A stretch of 64,000 bases of DNA, taken from the NCBI RefSeq assembly GCF_029543155.1, contig NZ_JARQXA010000004.1:62001-126000 (forward strand), read 5' to 3'. Origin of the DNA: Sphingomonas sp. HITSZ_GF (GTDB lineage: Bacteria > Pseudomonadota > Alphaproteobacteria > Sphingomonadales > Sphingomonadaceae). Under the pieces are notes generated by a model that saw only the letters and a program-made list of their open reading frames with translations, had not been told where the DNA came from and made no database searches. A program made the position numbers and the translations under genes. Positions 46,401 through 56,489 of this stretch are shown in pieces. Within the stretch, counting starts at the first letter, position 1. Each line of letters begins with the position of its first letter.

Positions 46401-46865
46401 GCTCTGCGCGGCATGGTCGTCGCCTGCCACCGCCAGCACGCCGCCGAGCGGCGAGGTGCCGAGCACATTGGCGTTGCGGAACACGTCGCCGGTGCGATCG
46501 ACGCCGGCGCCCTTGCCGTACCAGATGCCGAACACGCCGTCCGCCTTCACCTCGCCGAACGCACGGTGCATCTGCGCGCCCCAAAGGGCAGTGGCGGCGA
46601 GATCCTCGTTGAGGCCGGGCTGGAACACCACGTCCTCCGCCTCGAGCAGCTTGGCCGCCTTCCACAGCTGCTGGTCATAGGCGCCGAGCGGCGAGCCGCG
46701 ATAGCCGCTGACCAGCCCGGCGGTGTTGAGACCGGCGGCGCGGTCGAGCCGCCGCTGCATCATCGGCAGCCGGACCAGCGCCTGGATGCCGGTCATGAAG
46801 ATCGGGCCGTCGGGCTTGCGGTAGATGTCGTCGAAGCTGAGAACGCGCTGGTGCAGCATCAGCAT
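43473..46865 (-). CDS. Fused indolepyruvate ferredoxin oxidoreductase
   Basis: A protein of about 1,130 residues with the alpha and gamma/beta subunits joined. Order: pyrimidine-binding domain, TPP domain with FCAGCPHN and QMGGEGMQW, ferredoxin-like cysteines (CEGCGDC, then CNKDFSCVAGFC), and a C-terminal catalytic gamma domain (GIGGLGVLTIG). It oxidatively decarboxylates aryl pyruvates from aromatic amino acids to acyl-CoA, passing electrons to ferredoxin. The start is uncertain: TTG 46880, ATG 46865 or ATG 46859. Coupled to the small HTH-like gene downstream. Confidence 0.9.
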   Translation of the reverse strand: MLMLHQRVLSFDDIYRKPDGPIFMTGIQALVRLPMMQRRLDRAAGLNTAGLVSGYRGSPLGAYDQQLWKAAKLLEAEDVVFQPGLNEDLAATALWGAQMHRAFGEVKADGVFGIWYGKGAGVDRTGDVFRNANVLGTSPLGGVLAVAGDDHAAQSSMFPHQTDGIFQSVNMPVLQPADVREILTLGLAGIALSRFSGLWIGMKTIAEVVESAASFDLPEAPSFVTPSLPGTARRNWDPTIQWPAQRAELERRLVEERLPAVLAWARANRLDRPALVSPDKRLCIVTLGKAHGDVMQALADLGVAPGDLGISVYKVAMSWPLDTQSLLAFADGFEQVLVVEEKKPVVEDQIKVAAYGRGLKLPIRGKDLLPEVGEFSAAMVARALAQVLPGLGTRLPAPRNAALPGFAARKPYFCAGCPHNSSTKTPDGSITGGGIGCHVMALSQPALKTTTFSQMGGEGMQWAGAAPFSKTGHIFQNLGDGTYQHSGLLAIRGAIAAGTNITFKILYNDAVAMTGGQPAEGTIDPARITRQLAAEGVNEIWFVSDAPEKWRTAALAPGTELRHRDELDAVQRHLRTVPGVTALVYEQTCAAEKRRRRKRGTLPEPDKRLFINPRVCEGCGDCSVQSNCVAVEPLETEFGRKRRINQSACNKDFSCVAGFCPSFVEIEGAVLRKPDPSRAAEAEARLFASLAEPAIAPPTGDYNIYVAGIGGLGVLTIGALLGAAAHIDGLGATVLDFTGLAQKNGAVVSQVRIAPHAAQIHAVRIGDGRADLLLGTDLVVSAAADALVRLDPARSAAVLNSDVQPTADFVRDRDTAIPAPDMADAIAARARALSRLPATAIAEGLFGNSTAANVLLAGFAWQSGLIPLTRDALRAAIEANGAAVAMNLRAFEWGRLAAVDRAAVDQVAGLAAPAPIDEGIEALVARRVADLTAYQDAGYARRYQALVEQVRQAASPHGASGEALVRAVAANAYKLMAYKDEYEVARLYSAPEFAAELTRQFAGTGKTRLHLAPPLLSRLDPATGRPRKRAFGPWIFPALRLLAHGKRLRGGWADPFARTEERRRERALIAEYFADIERALRTLDPAGLERACALAALPDDIRGFGPVKAAAFERHAARRAALLAEPQITQ

Positions 46866-46959
46866 GCACCCTGGGGACAAAAGGACATGACTTCTCGATC
46901 TGCCGCGCAGGGGAGCGCGGCGGCTGGGGGGAAACGGAAGAGAGGAAAGGCTGGCTAGG

Positions 46960-47415
46960 CTAGGCCGGCGTCACCACCGCATCGCGGATGCGGAAGAACA
47001 CGCCGCCCTGGCGGGCGCGGACCAGCTCGAGCCGGCCACGCACGACCAGCGCGCCCGGTTTGAGGACCTGCGCCTTCGCCAGGCTCACTTCGGCGCGCAG
47101 GTTCGGCCCCGGCGAGACGTGGAACTCGCAATCGACTTCGCTGGCATAGAGCGTGAACGCGCCGCGCTGCTCGTCGTCGAGCATCGCATAGCCGGCGATA
47201 GTGACGAGCTTGCCGTCGAGCGCCTCGACCGCAGGCGTGAAGCCCGGGGCGATCCGGTTGGCGCCGGCGGCATCGACCCAGGGAAGCTGCTCGGTCGCGC
47301 CGAGCGTCTCCCACGAGACTCCGCCCTTGGGCACCGGCGCAAAGGTGGTGCTGTCATGCGCCAGCGCCGGCGTGGCCGCCAGCGCGGCGGCGAGGAGGAT
47401 AGGGAGCATCTTCAC
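46960..47415 (-). CDS. Secreted small protein, possibly DUF3299-like
   Basis: A 151-residue protein with a signal peptide (MLPILLAAALAATPALAH). The mature part contains LDGKLVTIAGYAML and FHVSPGPN, a pattern resembling DUF3299, small periplasmic proteins linked to metal handling or permease operons; the match is weak. GTG 47415 overlaps the asparaginase stop (GTGA) with GGAG upstream; ATG 47409 is the alternative. Last gene of the five-gene TonB receptor operon. Function unknown. Confidence 0.6.
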   Translation of the reverse strand: MKMLPILLAAALAATPALAHDSTTFAPVPKGGVSWETLGATEQLPWVDAAGANRIAPGFTPAVEALDGKLVTIAGYAMLDDEQRGAFTLYASEVDCEFHVSPGPNLRAEVSLAKAQVLKPGALVVRGRLELVRARQGGVFFRIRDAVVTPA

Positions 47416-48578
47416 CACTGCTTCTCCGGATTGCCCGACAGGTTGAAGTCGGGGCGGCCGATCGTCAGGAACCAGCTGCGGATCGTCGCTTCGTCCTTGC
47501 CGGTCGCAAGGCCGAGCTGGAGCAGCATCCGCGCCTTTTGCGGCAGCAGGTCGCCGCCGGGCAGCACGCCCGGGCCGCCGCCATAGGAGCTGCCCGATCC
47601 GGTGCGCGTGGTGCTGGCGAACAGCACGCCCCGGGCAATTGCCGCCTTGCGCGCCGCATTCTGATCGGCGGAGAGCCCGCCGCCGCCCGTACCGGCGGTG
47701 ACGATGCCCTTCACGCCGGCATCGACGAGCGCCTTGATCGGCTCGCCCCCGGCATCGACATAGGAATAGACGATGTCGACGCGCGGGATCGCCTTGGTCG
47801 CGATCCGGCCCATGTCGAACGGCGTCGCCCATTCGGGCTTGTGGCAGGCTAGGACGCGCGCCGGGGCGTGGATCGCGCGGATGCGATCCTCGTCGACATA
47901 GCCGAGCGTGCCGGTGCGCCGCGCCTGGAAGGTGTCCATGCGCACCGCATCGGTCTTGGTAACCTCGCGCGCGCCGTAGAACTGGTCGTCGAGCATCACG
48001 ACGGTGCCGAAGCAGGTCGTCTTGCGGCTCGCGGCGAGGCGGATCGCGTTGAACAGATTGCCTTCGCCGTCCCAGGACACGGTGTTCGCCTGGCGCATCG
48101 CGCCGGTGACCACCACCGGCTTGTCGCTGCGCAGCGTGAGGTCGAGCCAATAGGCGACTTCCTCGAGCACGCTGGTGCCGGTGGTCACCACCACGCCCTG
48201 CACCGCAGGATCGGCAAGCGTCTTGTCGATCGCGACGGTCAGGTCGTGGAGATATTCGGTAGTGATGTCCTGCGAGCCGATGTCCGACGCCTTGAGGATC
48301 GAGACGTTGGCGACGTCGCCGATCTCGGGCTGGAGCCGGTCGACCAGGCTCTCGATCGAGATGCGCGGCTTGTCGTAGCTCTGGTAGCGGAAGCGGCCCT
48401 TGGCAGTGGAGACGATGGTGCCGCCCAGACTGACGACGCGGATGTTCGGCAGGCTGGGATTGACCTTCTTCGGCGGCACGACTTCGTTGCCGACCGCGAT
48501 CGGCGTCGAGGGCGGGATCTCCTGCGCGGCGGCCGGGGCCGCCGCGAGGAGGACGAGCGGAGCGAGGCGGCGCATCAC
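47412..48578 (-). CDS. Type II L-asparaginase-like protein with altered active site
   Basis: A 388-residue exported protein (signal LLAAAPAAAQ). The first threonine motif SLGGTIVST (T54) and the second TTGTSVLEE (T135) are present, as is the lysine motif EVTKTD. The canonical second motif is HGTDTMEE; here His-Gly-Thr-Asp is replaced by Thr-Gly-Thr-Ser, so the substrate amino-group-binding aspartate is Ser136 (codon 48171-48173). It may have altered specificity or reduced activity. ATGA overlap with the amidohydrolase gene upstream and GTGA overlap with the gene downstream. Confidence 0.85.
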   Translation of the reverse strand: MMRRLAPLVLLAAAPAAAQEIPPSTPIAVGNEVVPPKKVNPSLPNIRVVSLGGTIVSTAKGRFRYQSYDKPRISIESLVDRLQPEIGDVANVSILKASDIGSQDITTEYLHDLTVAIDKTLADPAVQGVVVTTGTSVLEEVAYWLDLTLRSDKPVVVTGAMRQANTVSWDGEGNLFNAIRLAASRKTTCFGTVVMLDDQFYGAREVTKTDAVRMDTFQARRTGTLGYVDEDRIRAIHAPARVLACHKPEWATPFDMGRIATKAIPRVDIVYSYVDAGGEPIKALVDAGVKGIVTAGTGGGGLSADQNAARKAAIARGVLFASTTRTGSGSSYGGGPGVLPGGDLLPQKARMLLQLGLATGKDEATIRSWFLTIGRPDFNLSGNPEKQW

Positions 48579-49891
48579 TTCGGCACCACCATGCGGCCGT
48601 CGCGCTTGAATACCGCGCCGCCCTTCATCACGAAGTCGACCGACTGGAGGACCTTGATGTCCTTCAGCGGATCGCCCTTCACCGCGACGATGTCGGCGAA
48701 GCGGCCGGCCTGGACCGAGCCGATGTCCTGCGGCACGCCGATCAGCTCGGCGGCGCTGCTGGTGCCGGCCATGATCGCGTCCATCGCCGGGATGCCGGCC
48801 TCAACCATGTACTGGAACTCGAACGCGTTCGAGCCGTGCGGGCGATAGCCGAGCTGGTCGGTGCCGAGCGCGATCTTCACGCCCGCCTTCCAGGCATTGT
48901 ACGCATTGGACGACATGGTCGGGGTGACGTGCTGCGCCTTCCACACCACGTCGGGCGCGAACTTGTCGGGGTTCTTGCGCGTCTCCTCGGCGATCTCGAA
49001 GCCGGCGAACAGCGTCGGGACCATGAAGGTGCCGTGCGCCTTCATCAGCTTGTAGGTCTCGGCATCCGAATAGGTGCCGTGCTCGATCGAATCGACGCCG
49101 TCGCGGATCGCCGCGTCGATGCCCGGCTTGCCGTGCGCGTGCGCTGCGACCTTGAGGCCGAGCATGTGCGCGGTATCGACGACCGAGGTGATCTCCTCGT
49201 CATTCATCGTCTGGATGTTGACGTCGGTATTGTGGCTGGCGACGCCGCCGGTGACGGTGATCTTGATCAGGTCCGCACCGCGCTTCTGCATCTCGCGCAC
49301 TGCCTTGCGGGCTTCGTACTTGCCGCTGATCACCGGCAGGGTGAGCAGGTCGTCGGTGCGCTTCCACGTCGAATCGATGCTGTTGTAGATGTCGCCATGC
49401 CCGCCGGTCGGCACGATCGAAAAGCCCGCGACCCACATGCGCGGGCCCACGACCTGGCCGACGCGCAGCCCGTCCTTGAGCGCGCGCAGCACGTCGACAT
49501 TGCCGCCGACGTCGCGGATCGTGGTGAAGCCGGCGCGCAGCGTCGCGCGCAGGTTCACCATCGCCTCATAGACCTGCTTCTCGGGGGTGCCGCGGAGCAG
49601 GTCGCGGCGGGCATTGCCGCCAGTTATGTGGTCGTGACAGTCGATGAAGCCGGGCAGCACCGTCTCCGCGCTGAGGTCGATCACCTCGGCACCCTCCGGG
49701 GTGACGAAGCCGGCTTCGATCGCGACGATGCGATCGTCCTTGATGATGATCGAGACCTTGGTGCGCGGCGTGCGGCTGACCCCGTCGATCAGCGTGCCGG
49801 CATGGATGACGACGTCGTTGGCCAGGGCCGGTGCCGCGAGCGCGAGCATCGATCCGGCGAGCAGGCTTGCTGCCATTTTGCTGAATTTCAT
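48575..49891 (-). CDS. COG1228-type amidohydrolase (prolidase-like), paralogue 1
   Basis: A 438-residue exported metallo-hydrolase. Signal peptide ALAAPALA, HxH-type DCHDHITGG, then AAHAHGK, SIEHGTY and ALGTDQLGY supplying metal ligands of the amidohydrolase superfamily. Members of COG1228 from Caulobacter and metagenomes cleave Xaa-Pro or Xaa-Arg/Lys dipeptides or N-acyl amino acids. ATG 49891 has AAGGGCG upstream; the TTG at 49906 overlaps the stop of the paralogue. 11 bp from the paralogue. Confidence 0.88.
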   Translation of the reverse strand: MKFSKMAASLLAGSMLALAAPALANDVVIHAGTLIDGVSRTPRTKVSIIIKDDRIVAIEAGFVTPEGAEVIDLSAETVLPGFIDCHDHITGGNARRDLLRGTPEKQVYEAMVNLRATLRAGFTTIRDVGGNVDVLRALKDGLRVGQVVGPRMWVAGFSIVPTGGHGDIYNSIDSTWKRTDDLLTLPVISGKYEARKAVREMQKRGADLIKITVTGGVASHNTDVNIQTMNDEEITSVVDTAHMLGLKVAAHAHGKPGIDAAIRDGVDSIEHGTYSDAETYKLMKAHGTFMVPTLFAGFEIAEETRKNPDKFAPDVVWKAQHVTPTMSSNAYNAWKAGVKIALGTDQLGYRPHGSNAFEFQYMVEAGIPAMDAIMAGTSSAAELIGVPQDIGSVQAGRFADIVAVKGDPLKDIKVLQSVDFVMKGGAVFKRDGRMVVPK

Positions 49892-49902
49892 GGATGCGCC
49901 CT

Positions 49903-51219
49903 TCAATCTTCGATGATCGGCTTGCCGCCGGCCTTGAACACCTTCCCGCCCTTCATCACGAACTGCACGCGCTGCAGCTCGGTGACGTCGGCGATCGGAT
50001 CGCCCGACACGGCGATGATGTCGGCGAACTTGCCGTCCTGGATGCGCCCGAGATCGGGCTGGCCGGTCAGTTCGGCGGCATTGCCGGTGGCGGCGATGAT
50101 CGCGTCCATCGGCGTCACGCCCGCCTGGGTCATATAGACGAACTCCCTGGCGCTATCGCCGAGCGGGTGATAGCCGAGCTGGTCGGTGCCCAGCGCGATC
50201 TTCACCCCGGCCTTGTAGGCGCGGGTGAGGTTGCCGCTCATCAGCGGGGTGACGTTGATCGCCTTGGCGCGGACATCGGGCGCCATTGCGTCCGGGTTCT
50301 TGAGCGCCTGTTCGCGGATCTCGTTCGCAGCGTAGAGGGTGGGGACGAGGAACACGCCCTTCGCTTTCATCAGCTGATAGTCCTCGGCGCTGGCATAGGT
50401 GCCATGTTCGATCGAATCGATCCCGGCGAGCAGCGAGGAATGGATGCCCGCCTCGCCATGGGCATGCGCCGCGACCTTCATGTGGAGCGAGTGCGCGGTG
50501 TCGATGATCGCCTTCAGCTCGTCATTGGCCAGCACCTGATATTTGACGTCGATCCCGGTCGAGGCGACGCCGCCGCTGGCGTTGATCTTGATGATGTCGG
50601 CGCCCTTCTGGTGCCGGTCGCGCACGGCCTTGGTCGCTTCGTCGGGGCTGTCGACGACATTGTCGATCCAGCCGTCGCTGCGCGTCCAGGCCGGGTCCAT
50701 GCCCTTGGACATGTCGGCCGGGCCGCCCGTGGGGGTCAGCGACATGCCGCTGTAGATCATGCGCGGGCCGGGGGTGATGCCCTGTTCGATCGAGTCCTTG
50801 GTCGCCTTCAGCACGTCGATATTGCCGCTGACGTCGCGGATGAAGGTAAAGCCCGACATCAGGATCGCGCGCATGTTGGTCGCGGTCTGGATGACGATCC
50901 GCTCGGGCGTGATCGCCATGCGATTGGCAGTGCGCATGCCGCCGGTGACGTGGGCGTGGCAGTCGAACAGGCCGGGCAGCACGGTGGAGGTCGACAGGTC
51001 GATCACCTCGAACCCGGCAGGCGTGGTGAAGCCATTGTCGATCCGCACGATGCGGTCGTCATGGATGACGATCGTCACCTTGCCGTGGACGGTCTGGGTG
51101 TAGCCGTCGATCATATGGCCGGCGTGAATGACATAATCCTTGGCAAGCGCCGGCGTGGCGATCGCAAGGGCGGCGGCAGCGGCGGCTGCCCGAAGAGCGG
51201 TTTTCAGACGCATACTCAT
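49903..51219 (-). CDS. COG1228-type amidohydrolase (prolidase-like), paralogue 2
   Basis: A 438-residue exported amidohydrolase, the same length as paralogue 1 and aligned along its whole length: DCHAHVTGG, AAHAHGE, SIEHGTY, ALGTDQLGY. The two differ in the substrate-facing loops (GGMRTANRM against GGNARRDLL), so they probably split substrates. Tandem duplication followed by divergence is inferred. Signal peptide LAIATPALA. It lies 58 bp after the TonB receptor gene. Confidence 0.88.
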   Translation of the reverse strand: MSMRLKTALRAAAAAAALAIATPALAKDYVIHAGHMIDGYTQTVHGKVTIVIHDDRIVRIDNGFTTPAGFEVIDLSTSTVLPGLFDCHAHVTGGMRTANRMAITPERIVIQTATNMRAILMSGFTFIRDVSGNIDVLKATKDSIEQGITPGPRMIYSGMSLTPTGGPADMSKGMDPAWTRSDGWIDNVVDSPDEATKAVRDRHQKGADIIKINASGGVASTGIDVKYQVLANDELKAIIDTAHSLHMKVAAHAHGEAGIHSSLLAGIDSIEHGTYASAEDYQLMKAKGVFLVPTLYAANEIREQALKNPDAMAPDVRAKAINVTPLMSGNLTRAYKAGVKIALGTDQLGYHPLGDSAREFVYMTQAGVTPMDAIIAATGNAAELTGQPDLGRIQDGKFADIIAVSGDPIADVTELQRVQFVMKGGKVFKAGGKPIIED

Positions 51220-51277
51220 TTGTCCCCGTTGCTCCGGGCGGGGGAAGGGACCCGCCCGGAGACTTGGTTGAACAGGC

Positions 51278-53659
<2,382 letters not shown>

Positions 53660-54018
53660 GTTGCCACACCCCAAGGACTCCCAAGCGCTCCTCGCGCCGG
53701 CCTCAAGGCAATCATCTCCTTCGCCTCCTGCGGGAGTCGCCGCCCCTTGCGGGCGGCTAACGAAGGGGCCGTCATTGCGGCCGAAATGTTCCTGCGACCC
53801 GAGGGCGAGCATCTCCGTCGGCGGAAGTCACCTTCCGCCACCGCGCGCCGTTTTCCTCTCGGGAGTGCCCAAACTCTTGTTCGTGACAGAAATGTTATAC
53901 CGAATGCCGGCTAGCAAGTCTCACCAAAATGGTCCTAATATTCACGCCTGGGTTGGTGCAAACGCGTAGGGGTCTGTCCCGAAGGTGACGCGTTTGAACT
54001 ATTGTGGGACGGCGGCAC
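53660..54018. promoter_or_regulatory. 359-bp divergent regulatory region with hairpin leader
   Basis: No gene is present. On the minus strand a TATAAC hexamer (53899-53894) could be a -10 for the receptor gene, giving a leader of about 230 nt. That leader has three hairpins: GGCGGAA/TTCCGCC at 53820-53839, GCCGCCC/GGGCGGC at 53739-53757, and CTCC-TGCG-GGAG at 53725-53736. Near the Lrp gene lies an inverted repeat (53960-53995). Promoter calls are tentative. Confidence 0.4.
53960..53995. promoter_or_regulatory. Inverted repeat AAACGCGT-N20-ACGCGTTT before the Lrp gene
   Basis: Perfect 8-bp arms 20 bp apart, with an inner GGG...CCC pair, located 23 bp before the Lrp/AsnC gene start. A plausible autoregulatory operator; not proven. 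Confidence 0.4.
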
Positions 54019-54486
54019 ATGCTCGATTCAAGCCTCGATTCGTATGATCGCCGAATCCTTGCCCGACTCGCCAAGGATGGCCGGATCAGCTGGCGCGACC
54101 TGGCCGAAGAGATCGGCCTGACGCTGACGCCGACGCTGCGCCGTGTCCGCCGGCTGGAGGCTGATGGCTATATCGAGGGATTCGAAGCGCGGCTGAACGA
54201 GCAGCGGCTGGTGGGTGGAATGAGCGTGTTCATCTCGATTTCGCTCGACAACCAGACCAGCGAGAAGCTGGAAGCGTTCGACGAGGCGATCGTCGGCATG
54301 CCCGAAGTGATGGAATGCTTCCTGATGACCGGCGACGCCGACTATCTCGTCCGCGTCGCGGTGCGCGACCTCGAACATTATCAGCGCATCATCCAGGCGC
54401 TGACCCGGCTGCCCGGGATCAACCACATCAAGTCGAGCTTCGCGGTGCGCCCGGTGATCCAGCGCCGCTCCCCCAGCGTCCTGTGA
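54019..54486 (+). CDS. Lrp/AsnC family regulator
   Basis: A 155-residue regulator: N-terminal HTH ([31 protein letters not shown], with [17 protein letters not shown]) and a C-terminal RAM/AsnC ligand domain ([17 protein letters not shown]). It senses amino acids in this family. It diverges from the receptor-amidohydrolase-asparaginase operon and is the natural candidate to control it. ATG 54019 is used; a GTG at 54004 adds five residues. Confidence 0.9.
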   Translation: MLDSSLDSYDRRILARLAKDGRISWRDLAEEIGLTLTPTLRRVRRLEADGYIEGFEARLNEQRLVGGMSVFISISLDNQTSEKLEAFDEAIVGMPEVMECFLMTGDADYLVRVAVRDLEHYQRIIQALTRLPGINHIKSSFAVRPVIQRRSPSVL

Positions 54487-54521
54487 CGCAGAAGGCCGGT
54501 TGGCGCTATCGGAGGGGAAAC

Positions 54522-54598
<77 letters not shown>

Positions 54599-54643
54599 CT
54601 GGAACAGGGCGCCTAGCAAAGCCTTTGCGGCGGCGCCAGTCCC

Positions 54644-55309
54644 TCAATGCGCGAGCGCCGCCTTCGGCTTTTTGGGTGCGGGGGTCTTGGGCTTGTAGGG
54701 GCAGAGATCCTCGACCACGCAGCGCCAGCATTCGGGAGTGCGCGCCTTGCAGGTGTAGCGGCCGTGCAGGATCAGCCAGTGATGCGCGTGCAGGCGAAAA
54801 GGCTGGGGGACGACCTTCTCCAGCGTCTTCTCCACCGCGAGCACGGTCTTGCCCGGCGCCAGCCTGGTGCGGTTGCCGACGCGGAAGATATGCGTGTCGA
54901 CCGCGAAGGTCTCCGCCCCGAACGCGGTGTTCATCACCACGTTCGCGGTCTTGCGCCCCACCCCGGGCAGCGCCTCGAGTGCGTCGCGGTCGGCCGGCAC
55001 CTGCCCGCCATGCTCGGCGATCAGCGCCTCGGAAAGGGCGATGACGTTCTTCGCCTTGGTGTTGAACAGCCCGATCGTCTTGATGTGCTGCTTGAGCCCG
55101 TCCTCGCCGAGCGCGACCATCTTGGCGGGGGTGTCGACTTCGCGGAACAGCGCGCGGGTCGCCTTGTTCACCCCGGCATCGGTCGCCTGGGCGGAGAGCA
55201 CCACCGCGACGAGCAGCGTATAGTCGTTGACATATTCGAGCTCGGTCTCGGGATGCGGATTGTCCGCCGCCAGCCGCGCGAAGAACTCGAAAACGTCTGC
55301 CTTCTTCAC
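54644..55309 (-). CDS. nth: Endonuclease III
   Basis: A 221-residue base-excision DNA glycosylase/AP lyase. The helix-hairpin-helix LPGVGRKTANVV with catalytic lysine nearby, catalytic aspartate in VDTHIFRVGNR, and the iron-sulfur cysteines C-X6-C-X2-C-X5-C in CKARTPECWRCVVEDLC. The GTG start overlaps the dapB stop (GTGA), so it is translationally coupled. A short Pro/Lys-rich tail follows the cluster. Confidence 0.95.
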   Translation of the reverse strand: MKKADVFEFFARLAADNPHPETELEYVNDYTLLVAVVLSAQATDAGVNKATRALFREVDTPAKMVALGEDGLKQHIKTIGLFNTKAKNVIALSEALIAEHGGQVPADRDALEALPGVGRKTANVVMNTAFGAETFAVDTHIFRVGNRTRLAPGKTVLAVEKTLEKVVPQPFRLHAHHWLILHGRYTCKARTPECWRCVVEDLCPYKPKTPAPKKPKAALAH

Positions 55310-56034
55310 CCGCCGAGCACCTGGTCCATCGTGTAGCGGCCGGCCGGCTTGCCCGCGAGCCACAGCGCCGCCTTCACCGCACCGCGCGCGAAGATCGCGC
55401 GATCGTCGGCGCGGTGGGTGAGCTCGAGCCGCTCGCCCGGCGTCGCGAACACGACGGTGTGATCGCCGACCACCGAGCCGCCGCGCAGGCTGGCCAGGCC
55501 GATCGTGCCGCTGCACCGGGCGCCGACAGTGCCGGCGCGGTCGGTCACCTCGGCTTCGGCGAGCGTGGTGCCCATGCCGGCGGCGGCGGCATGGCCGAGC
55601 ATCAGCGCGGTGCCCGAAGGCGCATCGACCTTGTGGCGATGGTGCATCTCGACGATCTCGACGTCCCAGTCGGCCCCGAGCTGCGCCGCCGCCTCGCGCA
55701 CCAGCCGCTGGAGCAGGCCGATGCCGAGCGAGGTATTGCCGGTCTGCAGCACCGCGATCTCGCGCGCGGCATCGTCGATCAGCGCGTGATGCTGGGGCGA
55801 AAGGCCGGTGGTGCCCACCACGATCGGCTTCTTCGCCGCGCGCGCCGCCGCCAGATGGGCCTCGAGCGCCTGGGGCGCGGAAAAGTCGATCAGCACATCG
55901 GCGCCGGCGGCCAGCGCCGCGGGATCGTCCTTGGCATCGGCGCCGCCGGCGAGCTGCGCGTTCATCTCCGGCGCTGCCGCCGCGATCGCCTGCCCCATCC
56001 GGCCGAGGCTGCCGTAAATGCCGATGCTGGTCAT
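55306..56034 (-). CDS. dapB: 4-hydroxy-tetrahydrodipicolinate reductase
   Basis: A 242-residue enzyme of the lysine/diaminopimelate pathway using NAD(P)H. Nucleotide motif GIYGSLGRMGQAI at the N-terminus, VVGTTGL, and the catalytic/substrate motif MHHRHKVDAPSGTA. GAGGAGCG precedes ATG 56034. Coupled to nth. Confidence 0.95.
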   Translation of the reverse strand: MTSIGIYGSLGRMGQAIAAAAPEMNAQLAGGADAKDDPAALAAGADVLIDFSAPQALEAHLAAARAAKKPIVVGTTGLSPQHHALIDDAAREIAVLQTGNTSLGIGLLQRLVREAAAQLGADWDVEIVEMHHRHKVDAPSGTALMLGHAAAAGMGTTLAEAEVTDRAGTVGARCSGTIGLASLRGGSVVGDHTVVFATPGERLELTHRADDRAIFARGAVKAALWLAGKPAGRYTMDQVLGG

Positions 56035-56075
56035 GCACGCTCCTCTGGCACAGGCCGGGACGAAGCGCGACAGGC

Positions 56076-56432
56076 TTATTTCGCGTCGCTGTCGACCTTC
56101 TTCGGCTTCTTGCCGAGCGGGATCGAGAGGTTGACCATCGGCGCGACCGAGGTGGCGCCGGGCAGGTCGCGCTGCACCAGGGTTACATTGCCGCTGCCGC
56201 CGCCGGGCAGGCGAAACGCAGGGCGCAGCGGCTTTTCGGCCCAGCGCGCCTCGTCGAGCGTGGGAAGGCGGCTGCCGTTTGCGGTGCCGCACACGGTGAT
56301 CGTGTCGCCGCCACCGGTCCGGCACGGGCGCTTCGGCACCATCGCGGCATCGCCCGCCTCGTCGGGGCTCGGGAAGACCGGGGCGCGATCCTGCGCGGCG
56401 AGGGCGACGAGGAGGAAGAGGGCGGCGAGCAT
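56076..56432 (-). CDS. Uncharacterised exported protein
   Basis: A 118-residue protein with a short signal peptide (MLAALFLLVALAAQ), two cysteines (RPCRTGGGDTITVCG) that may form a disulfide, and a basic C-terminus. The CRTGGGDTITVCG pattern is common in small sphingomonad secreted proteins, but no function is known to me. I start at ATG 56432; a longer frame from 56504 lacks a signal. Same strand as dapB, 41 bp upstream of it. Confidence 0.6.
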   Translation of the reverse strand: MLAALFLLVALAAQDRAPVFPSPDEAGDAAMVPKRPCRTGGGDTITVCGTANGSRLPTLDEARWAEKPLRPAFRLPGGGSGNVTLVQRDLPGATSVAPMVNLSIPLGKKPKKVDSDAK

Positions 56433-56489
56433 GGGCGCGAGTGAACGCTGGATTTGCGGCAGGGTTGGGGCGGGCAGTATGGCAGGTAC

